Origin: FCB group bacterium
GTDB taxonomy: Bacteria > Fidelibacterota > Marinisomatia > SCGC-AAA003-L08 > JACNLC01
NCBI GenBank assembly: GCA_013152375.1
Contig: JAADGM010000038.1
Coordinates: forward strand, 1 to 40,897
DNA: 40,897 nt
Reading direction: 5' to 3'
The notes under the pieces are model-generated. The model made no database searches. It was not told where the DNA came from and saw only the letters and a program-made list of their open reading frames with translations. The position numbers and the translations under genes were made by a program. This document shows, in pieces, positions 15,451 through 23,368 of the stretch. Position 1 is the stretch's first letter; each line of letters begins with the position of its first letter.

Positions 15451-17406
15451 ATGCGGGTAACGAGAATTCCATTGCCTGTGCAATTTTACGTTACCCTGGC
15501 GGGTTTTGCTGTCATTATTCTGCTGATAAATTGTTGGCGGATGGTATTTCTGTTAAGCCAGCTCTCCGAACTGAAAATAGAATATCTGACGACTTATGCA
15601 GCGGCCTTTTGGGTTGGTTTTCCCCTTGACGCCGTCATTGCCGGGTATTTCATTCTCCCGGTTTTCCTCACGATTTACTGGCCGTGGATCGGATGGCATT
15701 CAAAACGATATCCCCGGTTTTTCAGATCGTACATGGCCCTTGTGTTTGCGATCATTTCATTTCTTCAGCTGGCGGATATTTCCTTTTTTTCAGAATTCGG
15801 CACTCATTTGAATCTGCTTGCCGTCCAGCACAATGCCACACAGCAGGATACACTTCGCTATATTTGGCACAATTATCCCGTGGTTTGGTATGTTGTGGTT
15901 ATTGTGCTGGTATCGTTGGGTCTCTCTTTACTGCTGGGGAAAATTATCCGAAAACTGCCTGATACAGTTGCGAAATGGGGGTGGAACACAGCCTCAATCC
16001 TGGCCGGTCTGATCCTGCTTTTCACTGCAGTGAGGGGTGGCTGGCAGGAACGGCCTGTGGATTGGGGAATTGCCATGTTCAGTGATCATGCTCCCGCAAA
16101 TCAAATTGCCCTTAACCCCATTTTTTTCCTGGGCCGTTCAGTCCTTGAGCTGTCTTCTGAAAAAAATCTGGATCAACAGCTGACTTACTACGACCTTTCC
16201 GAGGCTATTGCCGAAACCCGGGAATTACTGAACGACGGCAGTATAAAATTTACCGATGATCATACGCTCAGCAGGGTCTTCGTCAACCCAGCGAAGCCCA
16301 TATCACCCAATATTGTACTGGTGATCATGGAGTCTCAGGTAGGGGAATTTTGCGGCTTCATCAATCCGGAAATGAAAGCTGTCACGCCAAACCTTGACAC
16401 CCTGGCGGAAAAAGGGCTCATGTTCAGAAACTGTTTTGCCAACGGCAAACGGTCTGCTTACGGCATTAGTTCACTGCTTTGCTCCTGGCCTGTAATACCG
16501 GGATTTCCCCTCATTTCTCAGATTGAATCTGCACGAAGGATCACCACGGCCGGCACGATTTTTAAAACGCTGGGATACGAAACCTGTTTTCTGTATGGAG
16601 GAGATGCGGACTTTGATAATATGAAAGGGTTCGTCACCGCAAATGGATTTGATCGTGTTATCGAGAGGGATGCATTCCCGGCCTTTACACCGGGTACTAC
16701 CTGGGGGGTCTTCGATCATTTCGTATTTGCAAAAGCCCTTTCATTGCTGGACGAAGCTTCGGCGCCGTTATTTTTGACCCTGTTCACAACGACGAATCAC
16801 CAGCCTTTTATCGTACCGGAGGAATATGAACCTTTCATCCCGGAATTGCCAAAATCAACTTACCGTGAAGGTAAACCCTTGCGGACCATGTCCTATGTGG
16901 ATAGGGTGATCGGTGAATTCATGGCGAAAGGAAAGGATCATCCCTGGTTTGAAAATACGCTGTTCATCTTCATTTCGGACCATGGACTCTCGGTCCACAG
17001 GGAAATTTTTGAAGATCCCCGTAATGCCAATATTCCCTTTCTGATGTATGGCCCGTCGATCATCAAAACACCCCGGGTGGTGGATTCGGTCGTCAGCCAG
17101 GTGGATGTTCTTCCACAGATTCTTTCGCTGATCGGCTACCCGAGTGAATTTTCAGTATTCGGCAGGAATGCACTTGCTGATGAAAAGGGCTTTGCCTGTC
17201 GCGTGACAAATGATCACGTACTTTGGGTAGAAAAGGAATTGCTTTATGAAGAAAATCTGGGACAGAACAGCAGACTTTTTCAGTACAAATCACTTTATCA
17301 GGCGCCCTACCAGGAAATCCCCGCCACAGATCCACGATTTCAGGATGTCCAAAAACGCTGCAGATCCTATCTGCAATCTGCCTTTTTTCTGTTCAAGGAA
17401 AGATAA
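15451..17406 (+). CDS. LTA synthase/MdoB-like membrane sulfatase-fold phosphotransferase
   Basis: A 651-aa protein with five N-terminal membrane helices (about residues 12-33, 49-77, 91-113, 143-162, 177-193) and a periplasmic sulfatase-fold domain (about 285-600). The motifs are IVLVIMESQ (metal Glu), NGKRSAYGISS where LtaS has its nucleophilic Thr (here probably Ser), TTNHQPF and FISDHG. Relatives move phosphoglycerol from phosphatidylglycerol to lipoteichoic acid (LtaS) or to periplasmic glucans (OpgB/MdoB). In this diderm LPS locus it may add phosphoglycerol or phosphoethanolamine to the surface glycan. No Shine-Dalgarno is seen and the ATG lies 7 nt after the neuA stop. Confidence 0.85.
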   Translation: MRVTRIPLPVQFYVTLAGFAVIILLINCWRMVFLLSQLSELKIEYLTTYAAAFWVGFPLDAVIAGYFILPVFLTIYWPWIGWHSKRYPRFFRSYMALVFAIISFLQLADISFFSEFGTHLNLLAVQHNATQQDTLRYIWHNYPVVWYVVVIVLVSLGLSLLLGKIIRKLPDTVAKWGWNTASILAGLILLFTAVRGGWQERPVDWGIAMFSDHAPANQIALNPIFFLGRSVLELSSEKNLDQQLTYYDLSEAIAETRELLNDGSIKFTDDHTLSRVFVNPAKPISPNIVLVIMESQVGEFCGFINPEMKAVTPNLDTLAEKGLMFRNCFANGKRSAYGISSLLCSWPVIPGFPLISQIESARRITTAGTIFKTLGYETCFLYGGDADFDNMKGFVTANGFDRVIERDAFPAFTPGTTWGVFDHFVFAKALSLLDEASAPLFLTLFTTTNHQPFIVPEEYEPFIPELPKSTYREGKPLRTMSYVDRVIGEFMAKGKDHPWFENTLFIFISDHGLSVHREIFEDPRNANIPFLMYGPSIIKTPRVVDSVVSQVDVLPQILSLIGYPSEFSVFGRNALADEKGFACRVTNDHVLWVEKELLYEENLGQNSRLFQYKSLYQAPYQEIPATDPRFQDVQKRCRSYLQSAFFLFKER

Positions 17407-17534
17407 AGGTTTCCAGGTGTTTCACGTCAGGTATTTTCCGATTTCATGGAATTCATGGTTTACTATTGCCCCAACAGAATTAATTTTCAGCCAACTATTA
17501 AAAGGAATTTCATGACATTGAGGAGCGCAGAGCA

Positions 17535-18590
17535 ATGAGGACTATAAAAATTGGTGACAGAATTATTGGCGACGATCATCCGGCACTGGTAATTGCTGAA
17601 ATTGGCATCAATCACCAGGGCGATATTGAAATTGCAAAACAGTTGATCCAGCAGGCCCAGATCTGCGGGGCTGATGCAGTCAAATTTCAGAAAAGAACCA
17701 TCTCCCGAATTCTCACCCGGGCAGGTCTCGATGCGCTCTACGATAACCCGAATAGTTTTGGCAGGACCTATGAAGAACACAAAATCGCTCTGGAACTCTC
17801 AGAACGGGATTATGCTGAACTTCAGCAGCTGGCAAATGATTTGGGGCTGATGTTCATAGCCTCAGGCTGGGATGAGCAAAGCATAGACTTCCTGGATGAA
17901 TTAGGGGTCCCTTTTTTCAAGATGGCTTCGGCGGACCTGACGAATCATCCTCTGCTTGAATACACTGCAAAGAAGGGAAAAGCCATGGTCCTGTCAACCG
18001 GCATGGCGGACCTGACGATGGTGAGAGAGGCCTATGCCTTAGTGAGTGAATACAGTGATCAAATTGCCATTTTGCAATGTACTTCAACCTATCCTTCTTC
18101 TTTTGAGGAAATAAACCTGAACGTTATTAAGACCTATCTTGAAGAATTCCCCAATGCAGTCATCGGGTACTCCGGCCATGAGCTGGGGATTGCCATTCCG
18201 CCGGTGGCCGTTGCACTGGGAGCCCGCATCATCGAGCGGCATTTTACGCTGGACAGAACCATGAAAGGAGGGGACCACGCGGCCTCTCTGGAACCGCCCG
18301 GATTTTCAAAAATGGTCCGGGACATCCACCATGTTGAGCTGGCAATGGGAGTGGGTGACAAGCAGGTTCAGGAATCTGAAAAACCTATTTTCGTAAAACT
18401 GGCAAAGAGCCTTGTGTCACTGGTGGAAATAAAAAAAGGGGAAATAATTACACGGGAAATGTTGACGACCAAAGGACCGGGTACGGGCATCTCTCCCGTG
18501 AAGATGGATCTTGTTGTGGGCAAAAAAGCCCTAAAAAATGTCCCGGCAGATACTGTTCTGAAAAATGATGACATCGACTGGGCATCTTAA
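17535..18590 (+). CDS. neuB: Sialic acid synthase, NANS-like (9-phosphate type) subfamily
   Basis: A 351-aa enzyme condensing PEP with a mannose-type sugar to a nonulosonic acid. The TIM-barrel NeuB domain (about residues 15-275) has IAEIGINHQGD, DAVKFQKR, VPFFKMASADL, STGM, IGYSGHE and ERHFTLDRTMKGGDHAASLEP. A C-terminal SAF/antifreeze-like domain (about 290-348) follows. GRTYEEHKIALELSERDY, ASGWDEQS and LEYTAKKGKAMVLSTGM resemble human NANS, which uses 6-phosphorylated sugars, more than E. coli NeuB. A phosphatase gene follows, as a 9-phosphate route needs. GAGGAG lies 9 nt before the ATG; a 128-nt gap upstream could hold a promoter. Confidence 0.9.
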   Translation: MRTIKIGDRIIGDDHPALVIAEIGINHQGDIEIAKQLIQQAQICGADAVKFQKRTISRILTRAGLDALYDNPNSFGRTYEEHKIALELSERDYAELQQLANDLGLMFIASGWDEQSIDFLDELGVPFFKMASADLTNHPLLEYTAKKGKAMVLSTGMADLTMVREAYALVSEYSDQIAILQCTSTYPSSFEEINLNVIKTYLEEFPNAVIGYSGHELGIAIPPVAVALGARIIERHFTLDRTMKGGDHAASLEPPGFSKMVRDIHHVELAMGVGDKQVQESEKPIFVKLAKSLVSLVEIKKGEIITREMLTTKGPGTGISPVKMDLVVGKKALKNVPADTVLKNDDIDWAS

Positions 18591-18606
18591 CCCGGAGGCC
18601 AATTAA

Positions 18607-19122
18607 ATGTCAAAATCAACCCAGGAGAAACCCTCTTCCAGATTAGCCTCAACCATTAAACTGGTCGGTACGGATATCGATGGCGTCTGGACGGATGCAA
18701 AAATGTACTATACCGCCGACGGAGATTTTATGAAGGCCTTCTCAACCTATGACGGAGCGGGAGTTCAACTTCTCAGGGACAACGGAATTGAGGTTGTCAT
18801 CCTCACAGGAGAAAACTCTCCCATTGTCAGCAGAAGGGCGGAAAAGCTCGGGATCACCAGAGTTTGGCTGGGCGAAAAACAAAAGCTGAAGCGGATGCGT
18901 TATATCTGCCAGCAAATGAATATCGGGATGGATGAAGTCGCTTACATAGGTGATGATATCAATGACCTTGCCCTGCTGAAAGAGGTGGGGTTTTCTGCGC
19001 TGCCCCCCAACAGTCCTATTCAACATCGGTTTACACCGGATTATGTGACCCTGAGACGAGGGGGTGAGGGAGCCTTCAGAGATTTTGTTGAAGAAATTCT
19101 TAGTTCCACTTTTAAAAGCTGA
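18607..19122 (+). CDS. KdsC-like HAD phosphatase (nonulosonate-9-P or Kdo-8-P)
   Basis: A 171-aa cap-less HAD phosphatase of the KdsC subfamily. Motif I is GTDIDGVWTDAKMYY with the nucleophile and acid Asp. STYDGAGVQLLRDNGIEVVILTGENS holds motif II, a Lys-containing EKQKLKRM motif III and YIGDDINDLALL motif IV. These enzymes form tetramers and remove phosphate from Kdo-8-phosphate (KdsC) or KDN-9-phosphate/Neu5Ac-9-phosphate. The location directly after a NANS-like synthase and directly before waaA leaves both roles open, and one enzyme might serve both. GGAGG lies 8 nt before the ATG. Confidence 0.85.
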   Translation: MSKSTQEKPSSRLASTIKLVGTDIDGVWTDAKMYYTADGDFMKAFSTYDGAGVQLLRDNGIEVVILTGENSPIVSRRAEKLGITRVWLGEKQKLKRMRYICQQMNIGMDEVAYIGDDINDLALLKEVGFSALPPNSPIQHRFTPDYVTLRRGGEGAFRDFVEEILSSTFKS

Positions 19123-19148
19123 CTCTGTCAGGGTGACCGGTATCATCA

Positions 19149-20426
19149 ATGCTTTTCTATATTTTTTATACATTTCTGTCCCCGGTTTTTGCCATCCTGC
19201 TGGTAGTATCAGCACTGTTTAATCGGAAAATTCGTCTTCACCTGTGGCACCAGTCCGCAACTTTAGCAAGGGCTGCAGCCGTAGTCAGAAAAAACCGGAA
19301 TAAAAAACAGGTCGTGATTTTTCATGCGGCCTCAGCCGGGGAATTTGAGCAGCTCAAACCCATTCTTGAAGCGTTGGATCGGGGGAAATATCTGCTCGTA
19401 CAGACCTTTTTTTCACCGACAATCTATCAAAAAGCGTCCGGATCAAAATTATTCGACGTCTGTCTTTATCATCCCTTCGATCTGCCCTGGTCTGCTGCAA
19501 GGTTTTTTCGACTGTTAAAACCGGACTATTATATTCTCACCCGTCATGATATCTGGCCTCATCATGTGCATCAGGCGAAGAAAAGGGGCATCAAGACTGT
19601 ACTGATCAATGCGAATCTGCATCTTAAATCCGCCCGTCTGCACCCCCTCCTGCTGTCCCTTAACCGTTGGCTTTTTCATCATTTTGACCTCATCACAACC
19701 GGCTCACAAAGACTTCGGGAGAATCTTTCCGGGCTATGTTCGACAGAAAAGGTTTTCGTGACGGGCGATACGCGATTTGACCAGGTGATCCGCCGCGCAG
19801 AAGCACAGCAGGATAAATTGCTGTCCGAAAATTTTATTTCAAAGAATAATATGATCTTTGGGAGTATAATTACATCTGACCATCCTTTGATTTTTGGAGC
19901 GCTTAGCGTCTTTTATCCCGACGGGTCAAAAACACTCATTGAACGGGAGCAACGTCTTATTCTGGTTCCTCACGAGGTCGATGAATCTACGCTGCTCGTC
20001 ATAGAAGCAAAACTAAAGGAACTGAAGTTCACCCCTCGGCGTTACAGCAAACTCATGAAAACAACAGATACACATGTACTTCTCGTTGACGAAACCGGTA
20101 TCCTGCCCGACCTTTACCGCTATGCATCGCTGGCCTATATCGGTGCCGGATTCGGTGCCGGCGTCCATTCGGTACTGGAGCCGGCAGTTTATGGAACCGT
20201 TGTCTCCTTCGGTCCCAATATCCACATACTGGATGAAGCAATTTCGATGTTCGAGTTGGGAATCGGCAGGATGGTGTACACGGCCGAAGATCTTGCAGAC
20301 TTTATGCATCTTTTGACAGATAAAGAAAAACAAAAGGAATTATCTGAGCAAACTCGTAAGTTTGTACTGGACAACAGTGGTGTCACTTCCCATCTGATCA
20401 ATCTTATTTTTGGAGCATCAGTCTGA
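19149..20426 (+). CDS. waaA: 3-deoxy-D-manno-octulosonic acid (Kdo) transferase
   Basis: A 425-aa GT30 enzyme that adds Kdo from CMP-Kdo to lipid IVA at the inner membrane. It has an N-terminal membrane helix (residues 1-24), the catalytic Glu in HAASAGEFEQL (about 60-70) and the C-terminal donor-binding end ETGILPDLYRYASLAYIGAG plus SVLEPAVYG. Its length and layout match KdtA/WaaA. The ILTRHDIWPHHV block replaces the more usual ETELWPN, as happens in FCB homologues. The stop overlaps the next start (TGATG). No kdsA or kdsB is visible in the window. It ends the sugar-decoration block and links it to LPS. Confidence 0.93.
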   Translation: MLFYIFYTFLSPVFAILLVVSALFNRKIRLHLWHQSATLARAAAVVRKNRNKKQVVIFHAASAGEFEQLKPILEALDRGKYLLVQTFFSPTIYQKASGSKLFDVCLYHPFDLPWSAARFFRLLKPDYYILTRHDIWPHHVHQAKKRGIKTVLINANLHLKSARLHPLLLSLNRWLFHHFDLITTGSQRLRENLSGLCSTEKVFVTGDTRFDQVIRRAEAQQDKLLSENFISKNNMIFGSIITSDHPLIFGALSVFYPDGSKTLIEREQRLILVPHEVDESTLLVIEAKLKELKFTPRRYSKLMKTTDTHVLLVDETGILPDLYRYASLAYIGAGFGAGVHSVLEPAVYGTVVSFGPNIHILDEAISMFELGIGRMVYTAEDLADFMHLLTDKEKQKELSEQTRKFVLDNSGVTSHLINLIFGASV

Positions 20427-21208
20427 TGCGTTTCAGCGGGATTTTACTATTCAGCCTGCTTACCAACCTGACAGCGATCTTTGGTCAACAGGATTCCACC
20501 TATACGAGTGAAAAACTGCTGTTTTCAGCAGGATTTCGCTGGTTCTCTGCCGGTGAAGCATCTATGATAATGAAGAAAGATACACTCGGTGGGGAAGTTG
20601 TTTTACAGATGATATCTGAAACGCGTTCAAATTCACTGCTTGACCGCTTTTACCGTGTCAGAGATAAGATCAGCGTCTGGATCGATCCGCGTGATTACAG
20701 TCTGCTGAAAATGGTGAAGAATATTCATGAGGGAAAATACAGACGTAAACATACGGCGGTCATTGACACGCTGAATAACCTGGCAGTTTCTGAAAAAGGA
20801 AGCGTAGCTTTTAAAGGCCGGTTATACGATCCCTTCACCATCATTTATGCCCTGCGGAATGAAAACCTGCTGGTAGGGAAGACGTTTCACTATTCTTCTT
20901 ATGATAATGGTAAGGTGAAAGAGATCTATGTAGTGGTGTCGGAAAAACAACGCATGGCCGTCCCCGCCGGGATTTACAATTGTTTTGTTATTTACCCTGC
21001 CTCGGAAAACGGGAAACCACTGTTAAAAAACAAGGGACAGATGAAAGTCTGGATTTCAGACGATCAAAGCAAACTGCCCATCAGGATTGAACAGAAAACG
21101 AGCGTCGGCTCCATGTTGCTGGAATTAAAAGAAGTGGTTTATACGACCTTAAAAGAGCCGGGATATATCATTGAACATGACCAGGAAGAACAGGGCGAGG
21201 AGGAATAA
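20426..21208 (+). CDS. DUF3108 secreted protein
   Basis: A 260-aa protein with a signal peptide (about residues 1-20, MRFSGILLFSLLTNLTAIFG) and a DUF3108 beta-rich domain: LLFSAGFRWFSAGEASMIM, YDPFTIIYALRNENLLVGK, VPAGIYNCFVIYPAS and KVWISDDQSKLPIRIE. It is expected in the periplasm or at the outer membrane; the biochemical function of the family is not known to me. It follows waaA by TGATG overlap. The last 20 residues form an acidic tail (EHDQEEQGEEE) encoded in the 60 bases that overlap, antisense, with the end of rseP; the conserved domain stops before this tail. Confidence 0.85.
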   Translation: MRFSGILLFSLLTNLTAIFGQQDSTYTSEKLLFSAGFRWFSAGEASMIMKKDTLGGEVVLQMISETRSNSLLDRFYRVRDKISVWIDPRDYSLLKMVKNIHEGKYRRKHTAVIDTLNNLAVSEKGSVAFKGRLYDPFTIIYALRNENLLVGKTFHYSSYDNGKVKEIYVVVSEKQRMAVPAGIYNCFVIYPASENGKPLLKNKGQMKVWISDDQSKLPIRIEQKTSVGSMLLELKEVVYTTLKEPGYIIEHDQEEQGEEE

Positions 21209-22213
21209 CATCCCCGCCTGAAGGATGCCCAATTTGACCTTTGTCGATAATTTTCTCCTGATCACCGCCTCAATCACCGAAACGATAATATGACCGCCAT
21301 CCAGCCCCGGGATGGGCAGTATATTCAACAAAGCCAGATTAACACTGATAATCGCCATAAAGTTAAATAATGCTATGAGCCCCGCGCGTGCCGATTCTCC
21401 GGCCATTTTGGCGATCATGACGGGTCCGCCGATTTCACTCAGCTCCGCCTTTCCGGTAAAGATCATTTTAACGGAACTGAAGGTGATCCGCAACCAGTAA
21501 CCGGTCCGCGAAAACCCCTCAATGATGGATTCTCCAAAAGTAGCGGAATGAACGATGATATTCGGGCCGATACCAATCATTCCAAGTTCCTGAATTTCAC
21601 CGTCCACCGGCATTTTGTTGGCGACCGTCAAAACAGAATCACTGTGGTCAAGGTCATTCCGACGCCAGGTTAGTTTGATGAGGACGCGGGGCAATTGATG
21701 AACAATTCTTGTCATATCCTCCCAGGTATTGACTGCTTCATCGTTGATGGCAAGGATTTGGTCACCCTCTTTTAATCCCAGACTGTCGGCTGGATAATCG
21801 GGAATAACTGAGCCGACGATCGGCCGGTCATCGGCAACGCCAATTCCCATCTTGAAGGTGATGATCGTGAAAATCACAACCGCCAGGATGAGATTCATCA
21901 GCACACCTGCAGAAGCGAAAAAGATCTGCTGGAAAAAGTTCTTTGATTGATATTCATAGTCCGCATTTTCCGTAGATGCATCCATGCTTTCGTCGATAAT
22001 GCCAGACACTTTCACATAGCCTCCAAGGGGAAATAGACCAATTCCGTATTCGGTTTCGCCGATCTGTTTTTTAATCCCCAGGCCAAACAGATTAAAGCCC
22101 ATATAGAATTTTTCAACCTTCATACCGACGGATTTAGCGGCAATAAAATGTCCGAATTCATGTACGAAAACCAGTACCCCCAGCAGGAAAATAAATGAAA
22201 AAAGTGTGACCAA
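21149..22213 (-). CDS. rseP: RseP-family site-2 intramembrane metalloprotease
   Basis: A 354-aa S2P-type protease with four membrane segments. HEFGHFIAA near residue 19 gives the zinc-binding HExxH, and PIPGLDGGHI near 300 the third ligand. A single PDZ domain lies between (PDYPADSLGLKEGDQILAINDE, about 140-200). It probably cleaves anti-sigma factors or signal-peptide remnants. The family-typical end (FNDISRLF) shows the stop at 21149 is genuine. The start is TTG behind AAGGA at 6-nt spacing, and no ATG is available. dxr lies 3 nt upstream. The gene overlaps the convergent DUF3108 gene by 60 bp. Confidence 0.93.
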   Translation of the reverse strand: MVTLFSFIFLLGVLVFVHEFGHFIAAKSVGMKVEKFYMGFNLFGLGIKKQIGETEYGIGLFPLGGYVKVSGIIDESMDASTENADYEYQSKNFFQQIFFASAGVLMNLILAVVIFTIITFKMGIGVADDRPIVGSVIPDYPADSLGLKEGDQILAINDEAVNTWEDMTRIVHQLPRVLIKLTWRRNDLDHSDSVLTVANKMPVDGEIQELGMIGIGPNIIVHSATFGESIIEGFSRTGYWLRITFSSVKMIFTGKAELSEIGGPVMIAKMAGESARAGLIALFNFMAIISVNLALLNILPIPGLDGGHIIVSVIEAVIRRKLSTKVKLGILQAGMLFLLALFFLVMFNDISRLF

Positions 22214-22216
22214 AAT

Positions 22217-23368
22217 TTATCCTTTTATTAGTTTTTGAACTTTCTTATATGCCCACTCTGCAGCCAGATCAATATCTTCAAGGGAGGGGTTCATGACGGT
22301 TTCATGCCGGTCGATGACACTTTCAATGATTTCAGGAATACCTGTAAATCCGATTTTATCCTCCAGAAATGCCGTGACGGCAAGATCGTTGGCAACATTC
22401 AGCACTGCCGGAAGGGTCCCTCCGGTCTGCAGGGCATCATAGGCCAGGCGAATGCAGGGGAATTTCTTCAGATCCGGCTCTTCAAACTGCAGGGAACCGA
22501 TCTTCACAAAATCGATACGTTCCCAATCTGCCGGAAGATGATCCGGGTATGCAAGGGCGTACTGAATGGGGATTTTCATGTCAGGAACCCCCAGCTGAGC
22601 CTTCACCGAGCCGTCTGCAAACTCCACCATGGAATGAATAACAGATTGGGGATGAACGACGATATCGATCCGGTCAGCAGGCAATCCGAAGAGCCAATGA
22701 GCTTCAATTACTTCGAGTCCCTTGTTCATCATCGTGGCGGAATCAATAGTGATCTTGGCGCCCATATTCCAGTTGGGATGTTGGAGGGCCCGGGCTTTAG
22801 TAATGCTGCTGAAAGCGGATAATGGCAGCGTTCTGAAAGGACCCCCGGATCCGGTAAGGATCAGTCGTCGAATTTGTGAACTCTTTTCACCCCGCAGACA
22901 CTGCCAGATTGCACTGTGCTCGCTGTCAATGGGGAAAAGTTCAACATCATGCTGCGCCATCAGATCCTGAATTACCGCACCGGCCATAACGAGGCTCTCT
23001 TTATTGGACAGCGCAACATTCACACCCGCTGTTACGGCGTTAATCGTGGGCTGCATTCCGGCTGCTCCCACCAACCCGTTGACGAGCAGGTCGATATCAT
23101 CTCTGCCCGCCAGGTCCAGCAGGCCCTGACGGCCGGTGAGAATTTCGATTTTCTTATTTGAAAGCAGAGCGTATAGATCGTCCTTCAGTTCAGATTCCAG
23201 AATGCAGATGGTTTTGGCATTAAAGGCTGCAGCCTGCCTGGCAAGCAGTTCAATATTTCTCCGGGCACTGAGACCTACGACAGAGAATTCATCCTGAAAC
23301 CGTTTTACGACTTCGAGAGACTGGGTCCCAATGGACCCGGTTGAACCCAGAATTGTCAGCTTTTTCAT
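22217..23368 (-). CDS. dxr: 1-deoxy-D-xylulose-5-phosphate reductoisomerase
   Basis: A 383-aa DXR/IspC, the NADPH-dependent enzyme making MEP in the non-mevalonate isoprenoid pathway. The N-terminal Rossmann motif is GSTGSIGTQSLEVV. ALSNKESLVMAG, PIDSEHSAIWQCL (metal Asp/Glu), TGSGGPFR (flexible loop) and HPNWNMGAKITIDSATMMNK complete the active site, and the C-terminal helical domain is present at normal length. The start overlaps the stop of the upstream gene as ATGA. Its product eventually feeds UppS, encoded at the head of the same operon. Confidence 0.96.
   Translation of the reverse strand: MKKLTILGSTGSIGTQSLEVVKRFQDEFSVVGLSARRNIELLARQAAAFNAKTICILESELKDDLYALLSNKKIEILTGRQGLLDLAGRDDIDLLVNGLVGAAGMQPTINAVTAGVNVALSNKESLVMAGAVIQDLMAQHDVELFPIDSEHSAIWQCLRGEKSSQIRRLILTGSGGPFRTLPLSAFSSITKARALQHPNWNMGAKITIDSATMMNKGLEVIEAHWLFGLPADRIDIVVHPQSVIHSMVEFADGSVKAQLGVPDMKIPIQYALAYPDHLPADWERIDFVKIGSLQFEEPDLKKFPCIRLAYDALQTGGTLPAVLNVANDLAVTAFLEDKIGFTGIPEIIESVIDRHETVMNPSLEDIDLAAEWAYKKVQKLIKG

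Noticed and set aside
17535-18590. KdsA (Kdo-8-phosphate synthase) as identity of the synthase near waaA
   Set aside because: The protein has a C-terminal SAF domain and NeuB motifs (GINHQGD, KGGDHAASLEP), which KdsA lacks.
22235-22822. 195-aa plus-strand ORF opposite dxr
   Set aside because: Antisense shadow of a complete dxr with all active-site motifs.
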